Shown here in pieces: positions 8,237-18,447 of a DNA stretch of 64,000 nucleotides. Every line of letters begins with the position of its first letter. Position 1 is the first letter of the stretch. Below the pieces are notes generated by a model. That model had not been told where the DNA came from. It searched no databases and worked only from the letters and a program-made list of their open reading frames with translations. Made by a program: the position numbers and the translations under genes. This DNA is from Lachancea kluyveri NRRL Y-12651 (lineage: Eukaryota > Ascomycota > Saccharomycetes > Saccharomycetales > Saccharomycetaceae): assembly GCA_000149225.2 (NCBI GenBank), contig CM000693.1, forward strand, positions 310,001 through 374,000, written 5' to 3'.

Positions 8237-11080
8237 ATGCTTGACCAACAGGCTATTTTACGTGCCTTTGAGCACACGATGGCCTCTGATGCAATGGTCA
8301 TCAGAGAAGCCGAAAACCAACTTTTCCAGATGCAGAAACAACCAGGTTTCACTAGTTTCCTACTGACTGCTGCTAGTGATGAATCTATCCCACTTAATGT
8401 TCGTTTATCTGCCGCTATTTACTTGAAAAACAAAATCCCAAGATCTTGGAACTCCAAAAAGGAAGGAGCAATTCTTTTAGATGAGCAGCAAGTCATTAAA
8501 GATAACTTGGTGCAAAGTTTGATTAAAAATTGTGAAAACTCTCATATTAGACCACACCTAACTGAATCTGTCAGAGGTATCTTGGGCAATAACGATACAT
8601 GGGACTTGACAGGCACAATTAATGAATTACTTGCTAGCAACAAACAAGAGTACATTTATCCTGGTCTACTATTGTTGTTTGAGGTTACTATAAACCACAG
8701 GTGGGATATGGCTGACAACAGACAAATAATTGACAACATTATTGAAGTTGTGTTTCCTACTGTTGAAAATATCGCATCACAGCTTGTTAACCAAACTGAT
8801 TACAGGTCCAATGAGATGCTTTATTTGATCCTGAAATGTTTTAAGTATGCTTGCTTGAATAACTTCCCAAGGTATTTTACAAACTTGGATAAATTGAATG
8901 CTTGGATTCAATTGCATTTATTTTTGTGCTCTAAACCATTACCATCTGATGTCTTGGAACTGGACCCAAGCGATAGGTCCTTAGACAAAAGGGTGAAAGT
9001 TAACAAGTGGGGGTTCGGAAACTTGAACAGGTTTCTCTACAAATATGGCAAATCCACAAAAAGAATTACACAAGAATTTGTTGACTACGTCTTCAGTAAC
9101 ATTGTTCCAAGCATTCTGACAACATACTTCAAAACTATCGAGTCCTGGGGGTCGGGCTCTCTATGGCTAAGCGAGTCTGCTCTCTTCTACTTAATTCAAT
9201 TTTTAGAAAAGTGTATGACTACTGAAGCACTGTGGCCAATGATCGGCCCCCACTTGGAAACTATTATTAAGCATGTTATTTTCCCATGCTTATCTGCCAA
9301 TGAGCAGTCCGTTGAACTGTTTGAAGAGGACCCTGAAGAGTATACCAGAAGATATTTCGACATCAACAAAGAGGGGTCTACTGCTGATGTTGCTTCTGCT
9401 GATTTCATTTTTGTCATTGGCCATAAAAGATTTGGAGAGGTTAACAAGATTTTACCATTAGTGAACGAAGTATTTACTGAATTTGCCAACAAAGGTGACC
9501 TCGCCACTGCATATAAAGAAGAAGGTGCGTTGAGAATGTTGAGCACTCTATCTAGTTTCCTCGCTGAAGAGGGCTCTCCTGTATCCAATGAACTAGAAAA
9601 TATTTTCAGTCATTTTGTTGTTCCATTACTATCTAACACGAAGTTTCCATTTTTGATAGCTAGAGGTTTAGAGACTGTTGCTATTCACCAACAGGAGTTC
9701 AAGGATATGAGTATTTTGTCTAAGATATTCGAACTGGTTTACGTCAATTTTATGAGCAGTGAAGCTTTGCCAATTCAAATTGAGGCAGCAGATGCTTTGA
9801 AAAGCCTTGTTGTATCCAACCCGTCCATCCATCAACATATTTCTTCCCAGGTTCCAGCAATCATGGAAAAACTATTAAAGCTATCTAAAGATTTCGAAAT
9901 CGATTTGCTATCAGAAGTGATGGAAGCCTTTGTTGAGAGATTTGCAGACGAATTGACTCCATTTGCCCAAGATTTGGCAGCCAATTTGGCTGAGCAATTC
10001 ATACAACTAGGTCAGTCTTTAGTGGAGAATTCTGGAGGACATTTCTCTACTGCCGATCAAGACCAAGAGCTTCAAGCAAGCGCCTTATTACAGACAATGA
10101 CTACAATGGTTATGTCGATGAATAAGGTTTCTTTAGTCGATAAGTTTTTGCCGGTGGTTAAATTTATTATCGTAAATGCCCAAATATCCTTTTTAACTGA
10201 AGCTGTCGATCTGATGGACAGTTTGGCCCTGTCATCTAAGGCATTGTACAACCAGTTCACGCCAGCAGTTTGGGAGATGTTTCATGATGTTCTGGATTCT
10301 TTCCAGACCTATGCTACGGATTACTTTGAAAGCTACCAAACCTTTTTTGAAACTGTTGTAACACACGGTTTTCCTTCTGATTCTACTTTTATCCCACCCT
10401 TCTTGGAGATTCTGTCCCATATGTTGGAAAGCGACATCGACTATGACGTTGAAAATGTTTTCGATATTTTAACATTCTATGCTTTATCCATGAGGGACAT
10501 TCCATTTTTTGACAAAGCGCTACAAGCTTCTGGAAATGAGGAACTAGAGTTAGATGATGCTCCGATAGTGAAATTGTTTTTGGCCGATTTGTTTGCCCAA
10601 CCAGTTAAAACTTTGCAGATTTGTGAACAGCAGGGGGCCACACTAATGATCCTTCAAAAATGGTTTGATTGTTCACTCAACAGTGTTTTTACTATTAAGT
10701 TGCAAATTATGGCCTTGATCTCTCTATTCAAGCTACCAGATTTGCCAAGCTGTGTTAGTGGTTTTATGAGTCAATTGTCTACCAAACTGGTCACTTTAAC
10801 TGAAGCACTTCCAGAAGCTATTAGAAAGCGTGATGCTGTGTCCAAGGGTGAACTCGTCGACTCTAATTTCGAGGAGGATGGTAATGAATTCTTTGATGAG
10901 CTAGAAGATGACTTTAAGGAGTCCTGTTTGGATGACATTAACTGTTTCCAGGAATTACATGGCTTCCTAACTCAGTTAGAAGCAGGCGATGTTAACAGGT
11001 ATAACCAAATACTCAACTCATTGCCCGCCGAAAAAGTCGACTCTTTGAAGGTCATTTTAGAGTTTGTTTCCCAGCATTAA
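8237..11080 (+). CDS. SXM1: Sxm1 (Kap108), importin-beta-family karyopherin
   Basis: Sxm1 is a nuclear import receptor for proteins such as Lhp1 and ribosomal cargo, and moves between cytoplasm and nucleus with Ran. The 947-residue protein is helical HEAT-repeat material throughout. The N-terminal importin-beta (Ran-binding) segment is recognisable at about 20-100 ([14 protein letters not shown], then [15 protein letters not shown]). An acidic stretch [15 protein letters not shown] lies near the C-terminus. The S. cerevisiae protein is 944 residues. I take the ATG at 8237 as the start; the preceding in-frame codon is GTG. Confidence 0.95.
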   Translation: MLDQQAILRAFEHTMASDAMVIREAENQLFQMQKQPGFTSFLLTAASDESIPLNVRLSAAIYLKNKIPRSWNSKKEGAILLDEQQVIKDNLVQSLIKNCENSHIRPHLTESVRGILGNNDTWDLTGTINELLASNKQEYIYPGLLLLFEVTINHRWDMADNRQIIDNIIEVVFPTVENIASQLVNQTDYRSNEMLYLILKCFKYACLNNFPRYFTNLDKLNAWIQLHLFLCSKPLPSDVLELDPSDRSLDKRVKVNKWGFGNLNRFLYKYGKSTKRITQEFVDYVFSNIVPSILTTYFKTIESWGSGSLWLSESALFYLIQFLEKCMTTEALWPMIGPHLETIIKHVIFPCLSANEQSVELFEEDPEEYTRRYFDINKEGSTADVASADFIFVIGHKRFGEVNKILPLVNEVFTEFANKGDLATAYKEEGALRMLSTLSSFLAEEGSPVSNELENIFSHFVVPLLSNTKFPFLIARGLETVAIHQQEFKDMSILSKIFELVYVNFMSSEALPIQIEAADALKSLVVSNPSIHQHISSQVPAIMEKLLKLSKDFEIDLLSEVMEAFVERFADELTPFAQDLAANLAEQFIQLGQSLVENSGGHFSTADQDQELQASALLQTMTTMVMSMNKVSLVDKFLPVVKFIIVNAQISFLTEAVDLMDSLALSSKALYNQFTPAVWEMFHDVLDSFQTYATDYFESYQTFFETVVTHGFPSDSTFIPPFLEILSHMLESDIDYDVENVFDILTFYALSMRDIPFFDKALQASGNEELELDDAPIVKLFLADLFAQPVKTLQICEQQGATLMILQKWFDCSLNSVFTIKLQIMALISLFKLPDLPSCVSGFMSQLSTKLVTLTEALPEAIRKRDAVSKGELVDSNFEEDGNEFFDELEDDFKESCLDDINCFQELHGFLTQLEAGDVNRYNQILNSLPAEKVDSLKVILEFVSQH

Positions 11081-11175
11081 AACAGTTCACTTCTTTGTCT
11101 TTTGTAAAATACATTATTGTACATACAGCTGTTTATTTAATACAATCCTTTTCATCGCAAGCATGTCATGTGCAC

Positions 11176-11756
11176 TTAACTCTCCTCGGTTTTTATGGTT
11201 TCTGTAGGTGAAGCTAGTGGTGGGGTGCTTCCAGAGGTACCACTAACGCTGTTTTGTTGCAGTCTGGACCTCGATTGTCTAAACAATTCTTCTTGTTGTC
11301 GTAGCAGCTCTTCCTCGGAAAGACCAGATTTCTTGAACTTGGCATCCCTCCTCTCCTTAACTTTTTGCGATTCCTTGTGCTCGATTAAGATTTGCTCTAA
11401 ATATGGGATGAATTCATGGAACTCTAGTTCTTCTAAAGCTTTGATGACGTGGTCTGGTGCGATTGTTTTTTTAGCTTCCTTGTCCGCCATTTCCGACGCC
11501 ATTGAGGACAGTATCATGATAAACTCAATTCCGGATTCGATTATAATCTCTCTTGCCTCCTTGCTAAAGGTTAGGTCACTCTCTAATACTTCAGAAATTA
11601 TTTTCTGAACGGTAGCTGTGAAGGGATCTCATTAGTAACAACCGAAAAACAGAAGGCAGAAACAGAAGGGAAAAAAAAAGAAAAAAAGATTCCGCCATTA
11701 AAAACTTAACTGTAACACATACCTTTTGGTAAAGTAACATCGTCTGCCTCGCCCAT
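11176..11756 (-). CDS. NCB2: Ncb2, beta subunit of NC2 (Dr1) transcription regulator; two exons
   Basis: The coding sequence is join(11176-11615, 11723-11756) on the minus strand, 157 residues. Exon 1 is 34 nt (MGEADDVTLPK plus one base); exon 2 resumes with ATVQK-like sequence, giving continuous homology to S. cerevisiae Ncb2, which has an intron at the same point. The protein is a histone-fold partner of Bur6. The NC2 dimer binds TBP on DNA and represses or redistributes it at TATA promoters. Conserved blocks include MILSSMASEMADKEAKKTI and GLSEEELLRQQEELFRQSR. It shares a short divergent promoter with UTP5. Confidence 0.93.
11616..11722 (-). other. NCB2: Spliceosomal intron of NCB2 (107 nt)
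   Basis: On the minus strand it begins GTATGTG and ends CACAG. A branch-point-like TACTAAT lies about 20 nt before the 3' splice site, differing from the canonical TACTAAC in the last base. Splicing restores the reading frame and the homology on both sides. Confidence 0.9.
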
Positions 11757-11892
11757 TTTCGAGTAATTAGTTTTTGATCGACTAAAATTTTGTTGTCTCC
11801 CCTTCAACAAGCATATCGTCTACATGGTGAAACTAGTTTCCTTATATATATGCATATATATATACATCATAATAGACGAGAATAAGAAACGG

Positions 11893-11937
11893 TGAAAATT
11901 TTTGAAAATTTTTATGTAAAGCTCATCTCAGCTCATC
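11893..11937. promoter_or_regulatory. Duplicated RRPE and PAC motifs upstream of UTP5
   Basis: TGAAAATTTTT occurs twice in tandem (11893-11903 and 11903-11913), followed by two CTCATC copies (11922-11927 and 11932-11937), about 55-100 bp before the UTP5 ATG. An AT-rich palindrome centred on TGCA lies further upstream at about 11843-11862 and may hold a TATA element. Confidence 0.75.
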
Positions 11938-11993
11938 TCATTTAGACCAATTGCAGTTTGTGAACACTAGGTCAAAAGATAAATCAGTTAGAG

Positions 11994-13865
11994 ATGTCAC
12001 AATCACCTGTGGTTTATTCACAATATGATCCGAGTGGGCAATATTTGGCGTATGTCACCGTGGCTCTCGACAAGCAAAGAGTGGGTGTTGAACCTGCAAC
12101 GGCAAACAAGCTGGATGGTCTTTCTAATGATAACTTCTTGTATTTGGAAAATTCAAATTTGAGAGTGACTGTGCTACAGTGGTGCGAACTATCATCTAGT
12201 GAAGCTTCGGTTGTTGCGCTGGGGCTGAATAACGGTGAAATATGGTTGTACTCAGCCGCCGCAAACCAAATTATTTACAAGCTATCCACTGGTAATGCAT
12301 GTGCCATCAAGGATTTCCAAGTTAAAGGTTCTGTCGCATGGTGCTGTGATAGCAACGATGAATTGTATGAGTTTAGCATTGTTGATTTTTCCTTGAAGCA
12401 AAAATTCAAGCTGGAGAGCACTTCAAATTTGAGCAAGTTGTGCATTGTAGATAACAAACAAATCCTAGTTGCATCTCACTCGATTTCCTTGGTCGATGTT
12501 TCCAAGAAGGAAGTCATCAGAACTTTCCCGGGCCACGTTTCCCCCGTCCAGAATTTGACATTGCTGACTCCTGAATTTATTCTTAGCGGTGGCACCAATG
12601 ATAGATTCTTAAACGTATACAACCTAACTTCTGGAGCCACAAAATCTGTTCTTGTTGCACAGTCCAACGTGATCCAAGTTTCTGCTTCGCATGAGCATAG
12701 CGTTGCAGTAACAACTGAAGACGGCAACGTCGAAATTTTTCCTGATCCTATGGTCAATACAAATAACAAAAGACGTGGTGCTCTATCCAAACGATCCACC
12801 AAGTCTTTAAAGCTAATCAGGCCTGCCCAGACCCGTGAGGTTTTGCCAATTTTCAACATTTTTATAAACAAAGACATTTTAAATTTCACCTGGCTCGAAA
12901 ATGCAACGGTTCCATATTTCGACCAGCTGCAGTGGGAAAGCCTGTCCAGCTCCCACATTTTAGAGAAACCACTTCCCTCCAGTGCATCTCGCTCGCATCA
13001 TCGCTCCTTGTACGGTAACGACGTTGCGGCAGCCAAATCGTACGTGGAAGGTAATGCAACCGTAACTTCTGGTGACAACTTCAAGTATGTGGAGGAGGCT
13101 ATAGCCGACATTGAGAGAGATGAGGGCGATGGCGAATCGCTTGCCGATAAACTGGCAGTATCTAACCTGAACGGTACCAAACAAGAAACCAAACGCTCCA
13201 AGAAACGTGCCACCACTGGAACACTTACTGTCGTGCTATCGCAAGCACTGCAATCGAACGACCATTCGCTTTTGGAAACCGTACTAAATACCCGTGACGA
13301 AAGGGTCATTAACGCCACTATCTCTAGGTTACAACCACAACTGGCAGTGATACTACTGGAAAGATTAGCCGAGCGTATTGCCAGGCAAACCCACCGCCAG
13401 GGACCATTAAATGTTTGGGTCAAATGGTGTCTCATCGTGCACGGTGGTTATTTGGTCAGCATCCCTAACTTAACGTCAAGTTTATCCTCATTGCACTCTA
13501 CTTTGAAAAAAAGGTGTGATTTGTTACCACGTTTACAAGTGTTGGATACCCGGTTGGAACGCTGCTTGAACGAAATCGAAGCTAAAAGAGACAACCAATC
13601 CAACAGGGAAATCGATACCACCGCACCAGTATTTGAACACGGCACTGATCTAGACGAAGCAGAAGACGATGTTGAGTACAACGAAGAACTAGACGATGCC
13701 GGTCTGATTGAAGACGGAGAAGTGGACTACGACAGTTCCGATGAGGATGCGGAGGAACCATCACGTGCGAACGACACGGATTACACCGAAGAAAAGTTCG
13801 TAGATGATGAGGAAATGAAGGTTGATGCTGAAGAAGGCTACAGTGATGTTGAGATAGACGAATAG
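11994..13865 (+). CDS. UTP5: Utp5, t-UTP/UTP-A subunit of the small-subunit processome
   Basis: Utp5 belongs to the UTP-A (t-UTP) subcomplex that binds the 5' ETS of nascent pre-rRNA and is needed for rDNA transcription and 18S processing. The 623-residue protein has an N-terminal WD40 beta-propeller (roughly residues 1-300). A helical UTP12-type C-terminal domain follows at about 405-505 (VLSQALQSNDHSLLETVL and NVWVKWCLIVHGGYL), then a long acidic tail (about 545-623). The S. cerevisiae protein is 643 residues. Duplicated RRPE and PAC motifs upstream fit its role in ribosome assembly. Confidence 0.93.
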   Translation: MSQSPVVYSQYDPSGQYLAYVTVALDKQRVGVEPATANKLDGLSNDNFLYLENSNLRVTVLQWCELSSSEASVVALGLNNGEIWLYSAAANQIIYKLSTGNACAIKDFQVKGSVAWCCDSNDELYEFSIVDFSLKQKFKLESTSNLSKLCIVDNKQILVASHSISLVDVSKKEVIRTFPGHVSPVQNLTLLTPEFILSGGTNDRFLNVYNLTSGATKSVLVAQSNVIQVSASHEHSVAVTTEDGNVEIFPDPMVNTNNKRRGALSKRSTKSLKLIRPAQTREVLPIFNIFINKDILNFTWLENATVPYFDQLQWESLSSSHILEKPLPSSASRSHHRSLYGNDVAAAKSYVEGNATVTSGDNFKYVEEAIADIERDEGDGESLADKLAVSNLNGTKQETKRSKKRATTGTLTVVLSQALQSNDHSLLETVLNTRDERVINATISRLQPQLAVILLERLAERIARQTHRQGPLNVWVKWCLIVHGGYLVSIPNLTSSLSSLHSTLKKRCDLLPRLQVLDTRLERCLNEIEAKRDNQSNREIDTTAPVFEHGTDLDEAEDDVEYNEELDDAGLIEDGEVDYDSSDEDAEEPSRANDTDYTEEKFVDDEEMKVDAEEGYSDVEIDE

Positions 13866-14069
13866 CAAAAAGAGTACAACGTATCAGAATAGATTAAACC
13901 AAGCATCTTGTATAATAGTTCAAAAAGAAACAAAAAAAACTAAAGAAAAACCGATATCGTACACTACATACGCATCTCTTTGCACAGAGACTTTTTTCGT
14001 CTGACGCGACGAAAGTAACTCATCCTTTGAGGCCACTAAAACTCGTAAAACTAGCAATTGCAAGAATGG

Positions 14070-14306
14070 CTATACTCTATCTACATCATACAAGACTTCA
14101 ACGAACAACAAGAAAAAAAAACCGTTTGCATCGGCAGCCGAAAAGGCCTGATTGTATAACTCACCAATAAAGCCCTTCTTGTAAGGGATCAGACACTGAC
14201 CCTTCGAATTATTGTTGTACGTAGATACGATGGAAATTCGTAGTTTCCGCAGCAGTTTGAAAATTTCTTTCAAGTCGGAATTGACTCTGAACGATGGAAA
14301 ATTCAT
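14070..14306 (-). CDS. Unrecognised small ORF, 78 codons, in the UTP5-HPT1 interval
   Basis: An ATG-initiated frame encodes a 78-residue basic N-terminal half (DLKEIFKLLRKLRIS, then SKGQCLIPYKKGFIGELYNQ) and a hydrophobic, Phe-rich end (FFFLLFVEVLYDVDRV). I do not recognise it and know of no S. cerevisiae gene at this position. The first half looks protein-like, with an amphipathic helix; the second half, which runs over a T-rich tract, is less convincing. It could be a small mitochondrial-type protein or chance. The interval (13866-14687, 822 bp) otherwise holds the UTP5 terminator and the HPT1 promoter. Confidence 0.22.
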   Translation of the reverse strand: MNFPSFRVNSDLKEIFKLLRKLRISIVSTYNNNSKGQCLIPYKKGFIGELYNQAFSAADANGFFFLLFVEVLYDVDRV

Positions 14307-14517
14307 TAGTTTGGCACTCGTCTTAAATTAACAAAGTGTAGAGTAAGAAAAGCTCGCTACACAGAGAAACTGCGTAGCAATATTAAATGCCTTATTGGTA
14401 AAGTGCCTCACGTTGGGCCGGGGAGGAAACGCGAGTTCGTTCTAATTGATAATTGACCAACTAGTTTTTTCTATCTCATCCATCGGTAAGGATAGCTTTG
14501 TCCTCTCGGCATTGCCG

Positions 14518-14538
14518 TCCTCCTCCTCCTCCTCCTCC
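14518..14538 (+). repeat. (TCC)7 microsatellite in the HPT1 promoter
   Basis: Seven perfect TCC units lie about 150-170 bp before the HPT1 start. Pyrimidine-rich strand bias is common in strong yeast promoters; no factor site is claimed. Confidence 0.9.
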
Positions 14539-14687
14539 TTGATAGTCCTCCGATTTCATAGTAGTTGGAAAAAAATTTATAAATACTTGGTTAGATCTTC
14601 TCGTTTCACCTTTTCTTCAACCCGTTTTTCTGGGAATTGGGATATAATCTTGGTAAAAACCACATAATTTAACTCCACCTGAGAGCA

Positions 14688-15332
14688 ATGTCTGACGAAA
14701 AACAATACATCTCTTACAACAACGTCCACCAGTTGTGTCAAGAATCTGCTCAACGTATCAAGAAATTTAAGCCAGATTTAATTATCGCTATCGGCGGTGG
14801 TGGTTTCATTCCAGCAAGAATCCTACGTACTTTTTTGAAGGAACCTGGCATTCCAACGATCAGGATTTTTGCTATCATTCTGTCTCTGTATGAAGATTTG
14901 AATTCTGTCGGCTCTCAGACCGAAGAAGTGGGTATTTCGGTCAACAGAACCCAGTGGATTGACTATGAGCAATGCAAACTGGATCTTGTTGGTAAGAACG
15001 TTTTGATTGTCGACGAGGTCGATGACACCCGTACTACTCTGCATTACGCTTTGAGTGAGCTGGAAAAGGACGCAGAAGAGCAAGCTAAGGCTCAAGGTGT
15101 TGATTTCGAAAAGAACCCAGAAAAGAGAACGAAGTTTGGTATCTTTGTCCTGCATGACAAATTGAAGCCAAAGAAGGCTGATCTGCCAGCTGATATGCTG
15201 AACGATGAAACCCGTTACATTGCCGGCAGAAAAGTTCCAGACCAATGGTTTGCCTATCCGTGGGAATCTACTGACATCGTGTACCATACCAAGAGAGCCA
15301 TGGAACAGGGTAACGATGTGTTCTTGCCATGA
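14688..15332 (+). CDS. HPT1: Hpt1, hypoxanthine-guanine phosphoribosyltransferase
   Basis: Hpt1 makes IMP and GMP from hypoxanthine or guanine and PRPP in purine salvage. The 214-residue protein is a type I phosphoribosyltransferase. The PRPP-binding loop reads VLIVDEVDDTRTTL at about residues 105-118, the glycine-rich loop is IAIGGGGFIPARIL near 31-44, and the C-terminus holds the conserved DQWFAYPWE. S. cerevisiae Hpt1 is 221 residues. It sits with URH1 downstream, another nucleobase/nucleoside salvage gene; ISN1 and ADE8 elsewhere in the window also act on purines. Confidence 0.97.
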   Translation: MSDEKQYISYNNVHQLCQESAQRIKKFKPDLIIAIGGGGFIPARILRTFLKEPGIPTIRIFAIILSLYEDLNSVGSQTEEVGISVNRTQWIDYEQCKLDLVGKNVLIVDEVDDTRTTLHYALSELEKDAEEQAKAQGVDFEKNPEKRTKFGIFVLHDKLKPKKADLPADMLNDETRYIAGRKVPDQWFAYPWESTDIVYHTKRAMEQGNDVFLP

Positions 15333-15408
15333 AAGAAAAGGCGGATGTATTTTAACTGTGTAAATTAGCAAGAATACATATATGTAACAACAAAGAGGAT
15401 TATTAGTG

Positions 15409-15438
<30 letters not shown>
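15409..15438 (+). repeat. A30 homopolymer between HPT1 and the MCH2-like gene
   Basis: An uninterrupted run of 30 A lies between the convergent genes. It may act as a nucleosome-free terminator region, and its length is likely to vary between strains and sequencing reads. Confidence 0.95.
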
Positions 15439-15442
<4 letters not shown>

Positions 15443-15466
15443 TGGGTAAAATCTTACCATTATTGC

Positions 15467-16906
15467 TTATACCTTCCTATGCAACTTTCCCGTTCTGAAC
15501 AAACCTTTAATCAAGTCCCTTTGGTTTACCGTTAAGTGTAGTTCACCGTCATCGAATCCAGTCTTGGCTTCGGCTGCCAACTCATCCCTTGCAATTATGT
15601 AGCCACGTAACAGCCATAAGCATAAAGCTGCACCAAAGTAACCAAACCCGACAAATATAGCAGTGTGTACAAAGTCATTGCCACTTTTGCTATTTGAAGT
15701 ACGCAGCTCCAGCCCAATAATCGGCGATATGATACCAAAGGCAGCCAAAAACATCCAGACCAAGCTGAACGTAACGTTCAGCTTGGGCAATCCCACCACC
15801 CTAGCAACAATCGTACCAGACACTGGCCAAATGCTGCCCATTAGGGAACCTTGGATTAATGCGAATACTAGGGCAGTGGCAAAGTTTCGGCAGAGGATCC
15901 ACATAGCCCAACTGAAAATCGCAACGACCATGTGGACAACAATGCTGATTGTTATTGGCCCAAAAGTGTCTGATAGGTAGCCCACTAGCGGCCTTCCGAA
16001 CAAGGCGCCAACACTAACCATACACGATACGATAGAGCCCTGCTTTGAAGAATAACCTAAACTTACTGTGAATGCCGACAACGAATAAAGTAGCACAACG
16101 TAACCAAATATTGTGAAACAAACCCAAAAAATAGTAAGCCAAGTACCCAAGCTCTGGCATACTTGCCAATCGAATAGTTTGAAAGTACCCTGCGAATCCT
16201 TACGAATTGCACTTTGCCTGGTCCTGGTTAAAGATAGAGCTACAGAACTCAAAACGGTGCAGATGATACATTGCACAATGAGTGCCCATTTAACATTACG
16301 AATTTCGATCATTCTTTGCATTGCCAAGTTGAATATAATACCACCGAGACCACTTCCAGCAGCACTGAGGCCCTGGGCCAACGAACGCTTCTTTCTAAAC
16401 CATTGCGGCAGCAAAGGTATGCTTGGGATGGACACAAAGGCCAGTCCAAAAGATAGCAGTATACCTTGTGTGAGATATATCTGCCACAGTTTTTTCGAGA
16501 AGGCTGCTAGTAACAAAGCAGTGCACTGCAATAGGATGCCAATTCCAATTACCAGCCTCACTGAGGTTATGTAAGTGAACCAAGTAACTATTGGTGAAAA
16601 CAGCAGACCGCAACCAAAAGCAAGCCCACCGATTGCAGCATAGTCCAGTTTATTTCCTGGTGGGAAACTGTTGTATTGTAGGTAGTGAGCCAAGTAGACC
16701 GCATACCCCGAGTTTGCACCCCACGTACAAAAGTTGTAGAGAAACACTGCCAGCACGATAAGCCAACCATAACCTCCATCTGGGACTTCAATCTTGTTGT
16801 AATCACCACTTTTGTTGCTGTCGTCAGTACTCAACTCGGCTTGAAATTGCAGCGATAGCCGTTGGTCTTGCTCTTTCGTAAAGCTTTCCTGTTTCTGCTG
16901 ATCCAT
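15467..16906 (-). CDS. MCH2-like monocarboxylate-porter-family MFS transporter
   Basis: This is a 479-residue member of the fungal monocarboxylate porter group of the major facilitator superfamily. The family signature before the first helix is VPDGGYGW (residues 41-48), followed by NFCTWGANSGYA. Twelve hydrophobic segments can be followed, with a hydrophilic N-terminus and the tail KGLFRTGKLHRKV. Closest by memory is S. cerevisiae Mch2 (YKL221W), sharing the same long stretches, including WLLRGYIIARDE near the end. The Mch proteins do not carry classical monocarboxylates in S. cerevisiae and the substrate of Mch2 is unsettled, so no substrate is proposed. MCH2 is on another chromosome in S. 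cerevisiae. Confidence 0.85.
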   Translation of the reverse strand: MDQQKQESFTKEQDQRLSLQFQAELSTDDSNKSGDYNKIEVPDGGYGWLIVLAVFLYNFCTWGANSGYAVYLAHYLQYNSFPPGNKLDYAAIGGLAFGCGLLFSPIVTWFTYITSVRLVIGIGILLQCTALLLAAFSKKLWQIYLTQGILLSFGLAFVSIPSIPLLPQWFRKKRSLAQGLSAAGSGLGGIIFNLAMQRMIEIRNVKWALIVQCIICTVLSSVALSLTRTRQSAIRKDSQGTFKLFDWQVCQSLGTWLTIFWVCFTIFGYVVLLYSLSAFTVSLGYSSKQGSIVSCMVSVGALFGRPLVGYLSDTFGPITISIVVHMVVAIFSWAMWILCRNFATALVFALIQGSLMGSIWPVSGTIVARVVGLPKLNVTFSLVWMFLAAFGIISPIIGLELRTSNSKSGNDFVHTAIFVGFGYFGAALCLWLLRGYIIARDELAAEAKTGFDDGELHLTVNQRDLIKGLFRTGKLHRKV

Positions 16907-17312
16907 TCCCTCGCTAACAATACGTTATGGGTAAAGTCTGGTTTTTGAAAGAAACCTCTTGTAATCTACTAGGTCTTTGCAACACTCTCTTATGTCTCTC
17001 TTATAACCCACTGGATTTGTAATTCTTTCAGGTCTACGTTCACTTCCCGTTTTCACTGAACGGAGCTAACATAATTATATCCGTCCAACCTAAGACTGGT
17101 TAGTCATAAATTATTCGCAACAGAGGTGAGGAATGTTTTTGGAAAGCAATGGTATGTGCTAAGGGAGATAGATCACTTCAAGCAATGGCCTGTTTGATTC
17201 TATCAAAGATTTTTATGAGTTTTGACTGTTTTTGCATTGGTCTTTGTTTTAAGCTCTAAGTGTTATCTGATTATTGATCTTGGCAAAAAGTATAAATAGT
17301 CCCTCGGACATA
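16907..17312. other. Divergent promoter region between the MCH2-like gene and URH1
   Basis: A 406-bp interval between two divergent starts. It is AT-rich with TATAAA-like sequence close to URH1 (near 17290). I see no further gene or strong factor motif. Confidence 0.5.
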
Positions 17313-18407
17313 ATGGCAAGCAACAACAAAGTCAACTACAAAACCAACAACAAAATAGAGCTGATGGTAACCAACAGAAACGAGGACACTAAAGATTCTC
17401 CTAAGAAAATACCTATATGGCTTGACTGTGACCCGGGCCATGACGACGCAGTTGCAATTCTACTCGGCTGCTTTCACCCCTCATTCCATTTATGTGGTAT
17501 CAGCGCTTCTTATGGTAATGCTCCTCCAGAGAAGACCGCTTATAATGCCCTTTCTTTGATCACGGCAATGGGCAAAGCCGCTGAAATCCCGGTATTTGCA
17601 GGTGCGCAGCATCCGTGGGTTAGAAGACCAATATACGCGCCAGATATTCACGGTGAGTCCGGCCTAGATGGTACCTCTTTGTTACCCAAACCGAAGTGTG
17701 CACTAAATACAAAAAACACGTATTTAGATGCTATAGAAGAGGCTATTTTGTCCAATTCGGGTGAGATTAGCCTCGTATCGACAGGCTCTTTGACGTCGGT
17801 TGCAACTTTGTTGAGGGAGAAACCTTACCTAAGGCAGCATATCGCATATATTAGCATCATGGGTGGTGGCATATTGGAGGGAAATAGGAATGAAAATAAC
17901 TCAGCTGAGTTCAACATATGGATCGATCCGCAAGCTGCAAACTCTTTGTTTAAAGATCCTGAAATCAAAGATAAGTGCATTTTGATCCCCTTAGATTTGA
18001 CCCATAAAGCCATTGCCACTAAAGAAGTAGAAGCACGGATTTTAGGGGATGGTAAATCTAACTTGAGAAAACTGTTTTATGAGTTGTTTCTATTTTTCGG
18101 TCATACTTACAAGGACGTCCAAGGTTTCGAACTGGGGCCGCCTGTCCATGATCCTTTAACTTTGATGCCTCTGCTGGTGCTCTATGGATTGGAATCACCA
18201 GAGAATTTGCGATTTCGCTATAAACGTTTAGATTTGAATGTCATTGAGGATGAGCAGAGCCCAAATTTAGGCAGAACCGAAGCTTTGAGAGAATACGATG
18301 ACAATTCAGATTGTGGCATCATCGTTGGGTTTGACTTGAAGATCGAATATTTTTGGCGGCAGGTCTACGACGCATTGGATGAGGCTGAACTTGTATCCAG
18401 CATCTAA
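17313..18407 (+). CDS. URH1: Urh1, uridine (ribo)nucleoside hydrolase
   Basis: Urh1 hydrolyses uridine and cytidine, and also nicotinamide and nicotinic acid ribosides, to ribose and base in nucleoside and NAD precursor salvage. The 364-residue protein has the nucleoside-hydrolase calcium/ribose signature [12 protein letters not shown] (Asp38, Asp40, Asp44, Asp45 by my count), the block [12 protein letters not shown], and [14 protein letters not shown]. The ATG at 17313 is the first in frame. The first 30 residues are Asn/Lys-rich and have no counterpart that I recall in S. cerevisiae Urh1 (340 residues). An alternative start further in is possible, but the catalytic motif needs everything from about residue 33. 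Confidence 0.93.
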   Translation: MASNNKVNYKTNNKIELMVTNRNEDTKDSPKKIPIWLDCDPGHDDAVAILLGCFHPSFHLCGISASYGNAPPEKTAYNALSLITAMGKAAEIPVFAGAQHPWVRRPIYAPDIHGESGLDGTSLLPKPKCALNTKNTYLDAIEEAILSNSGEISLVSTGSLTSVATLLREKPYLRQHIAYISIMGGGILEGNRNENNSAEFNIWIDPQAANSLFKDPEIKDKCILIPLDLTHKAIATKEVEARILGDGKSNLRKLFYELFLFFGHTYKDVQGFELGPPVHDPLTLMPLLVLYGLESPENLRFRYKRLDLNVIEDEQSPNLGRTEALREYDDNSDCGIIVGFDLKIEYFWRQVYDALDEAELVSSI

Positions 18408-18447
18408 AATTTTCTTATACGAATACTTATGCATATAGTTGTATATT

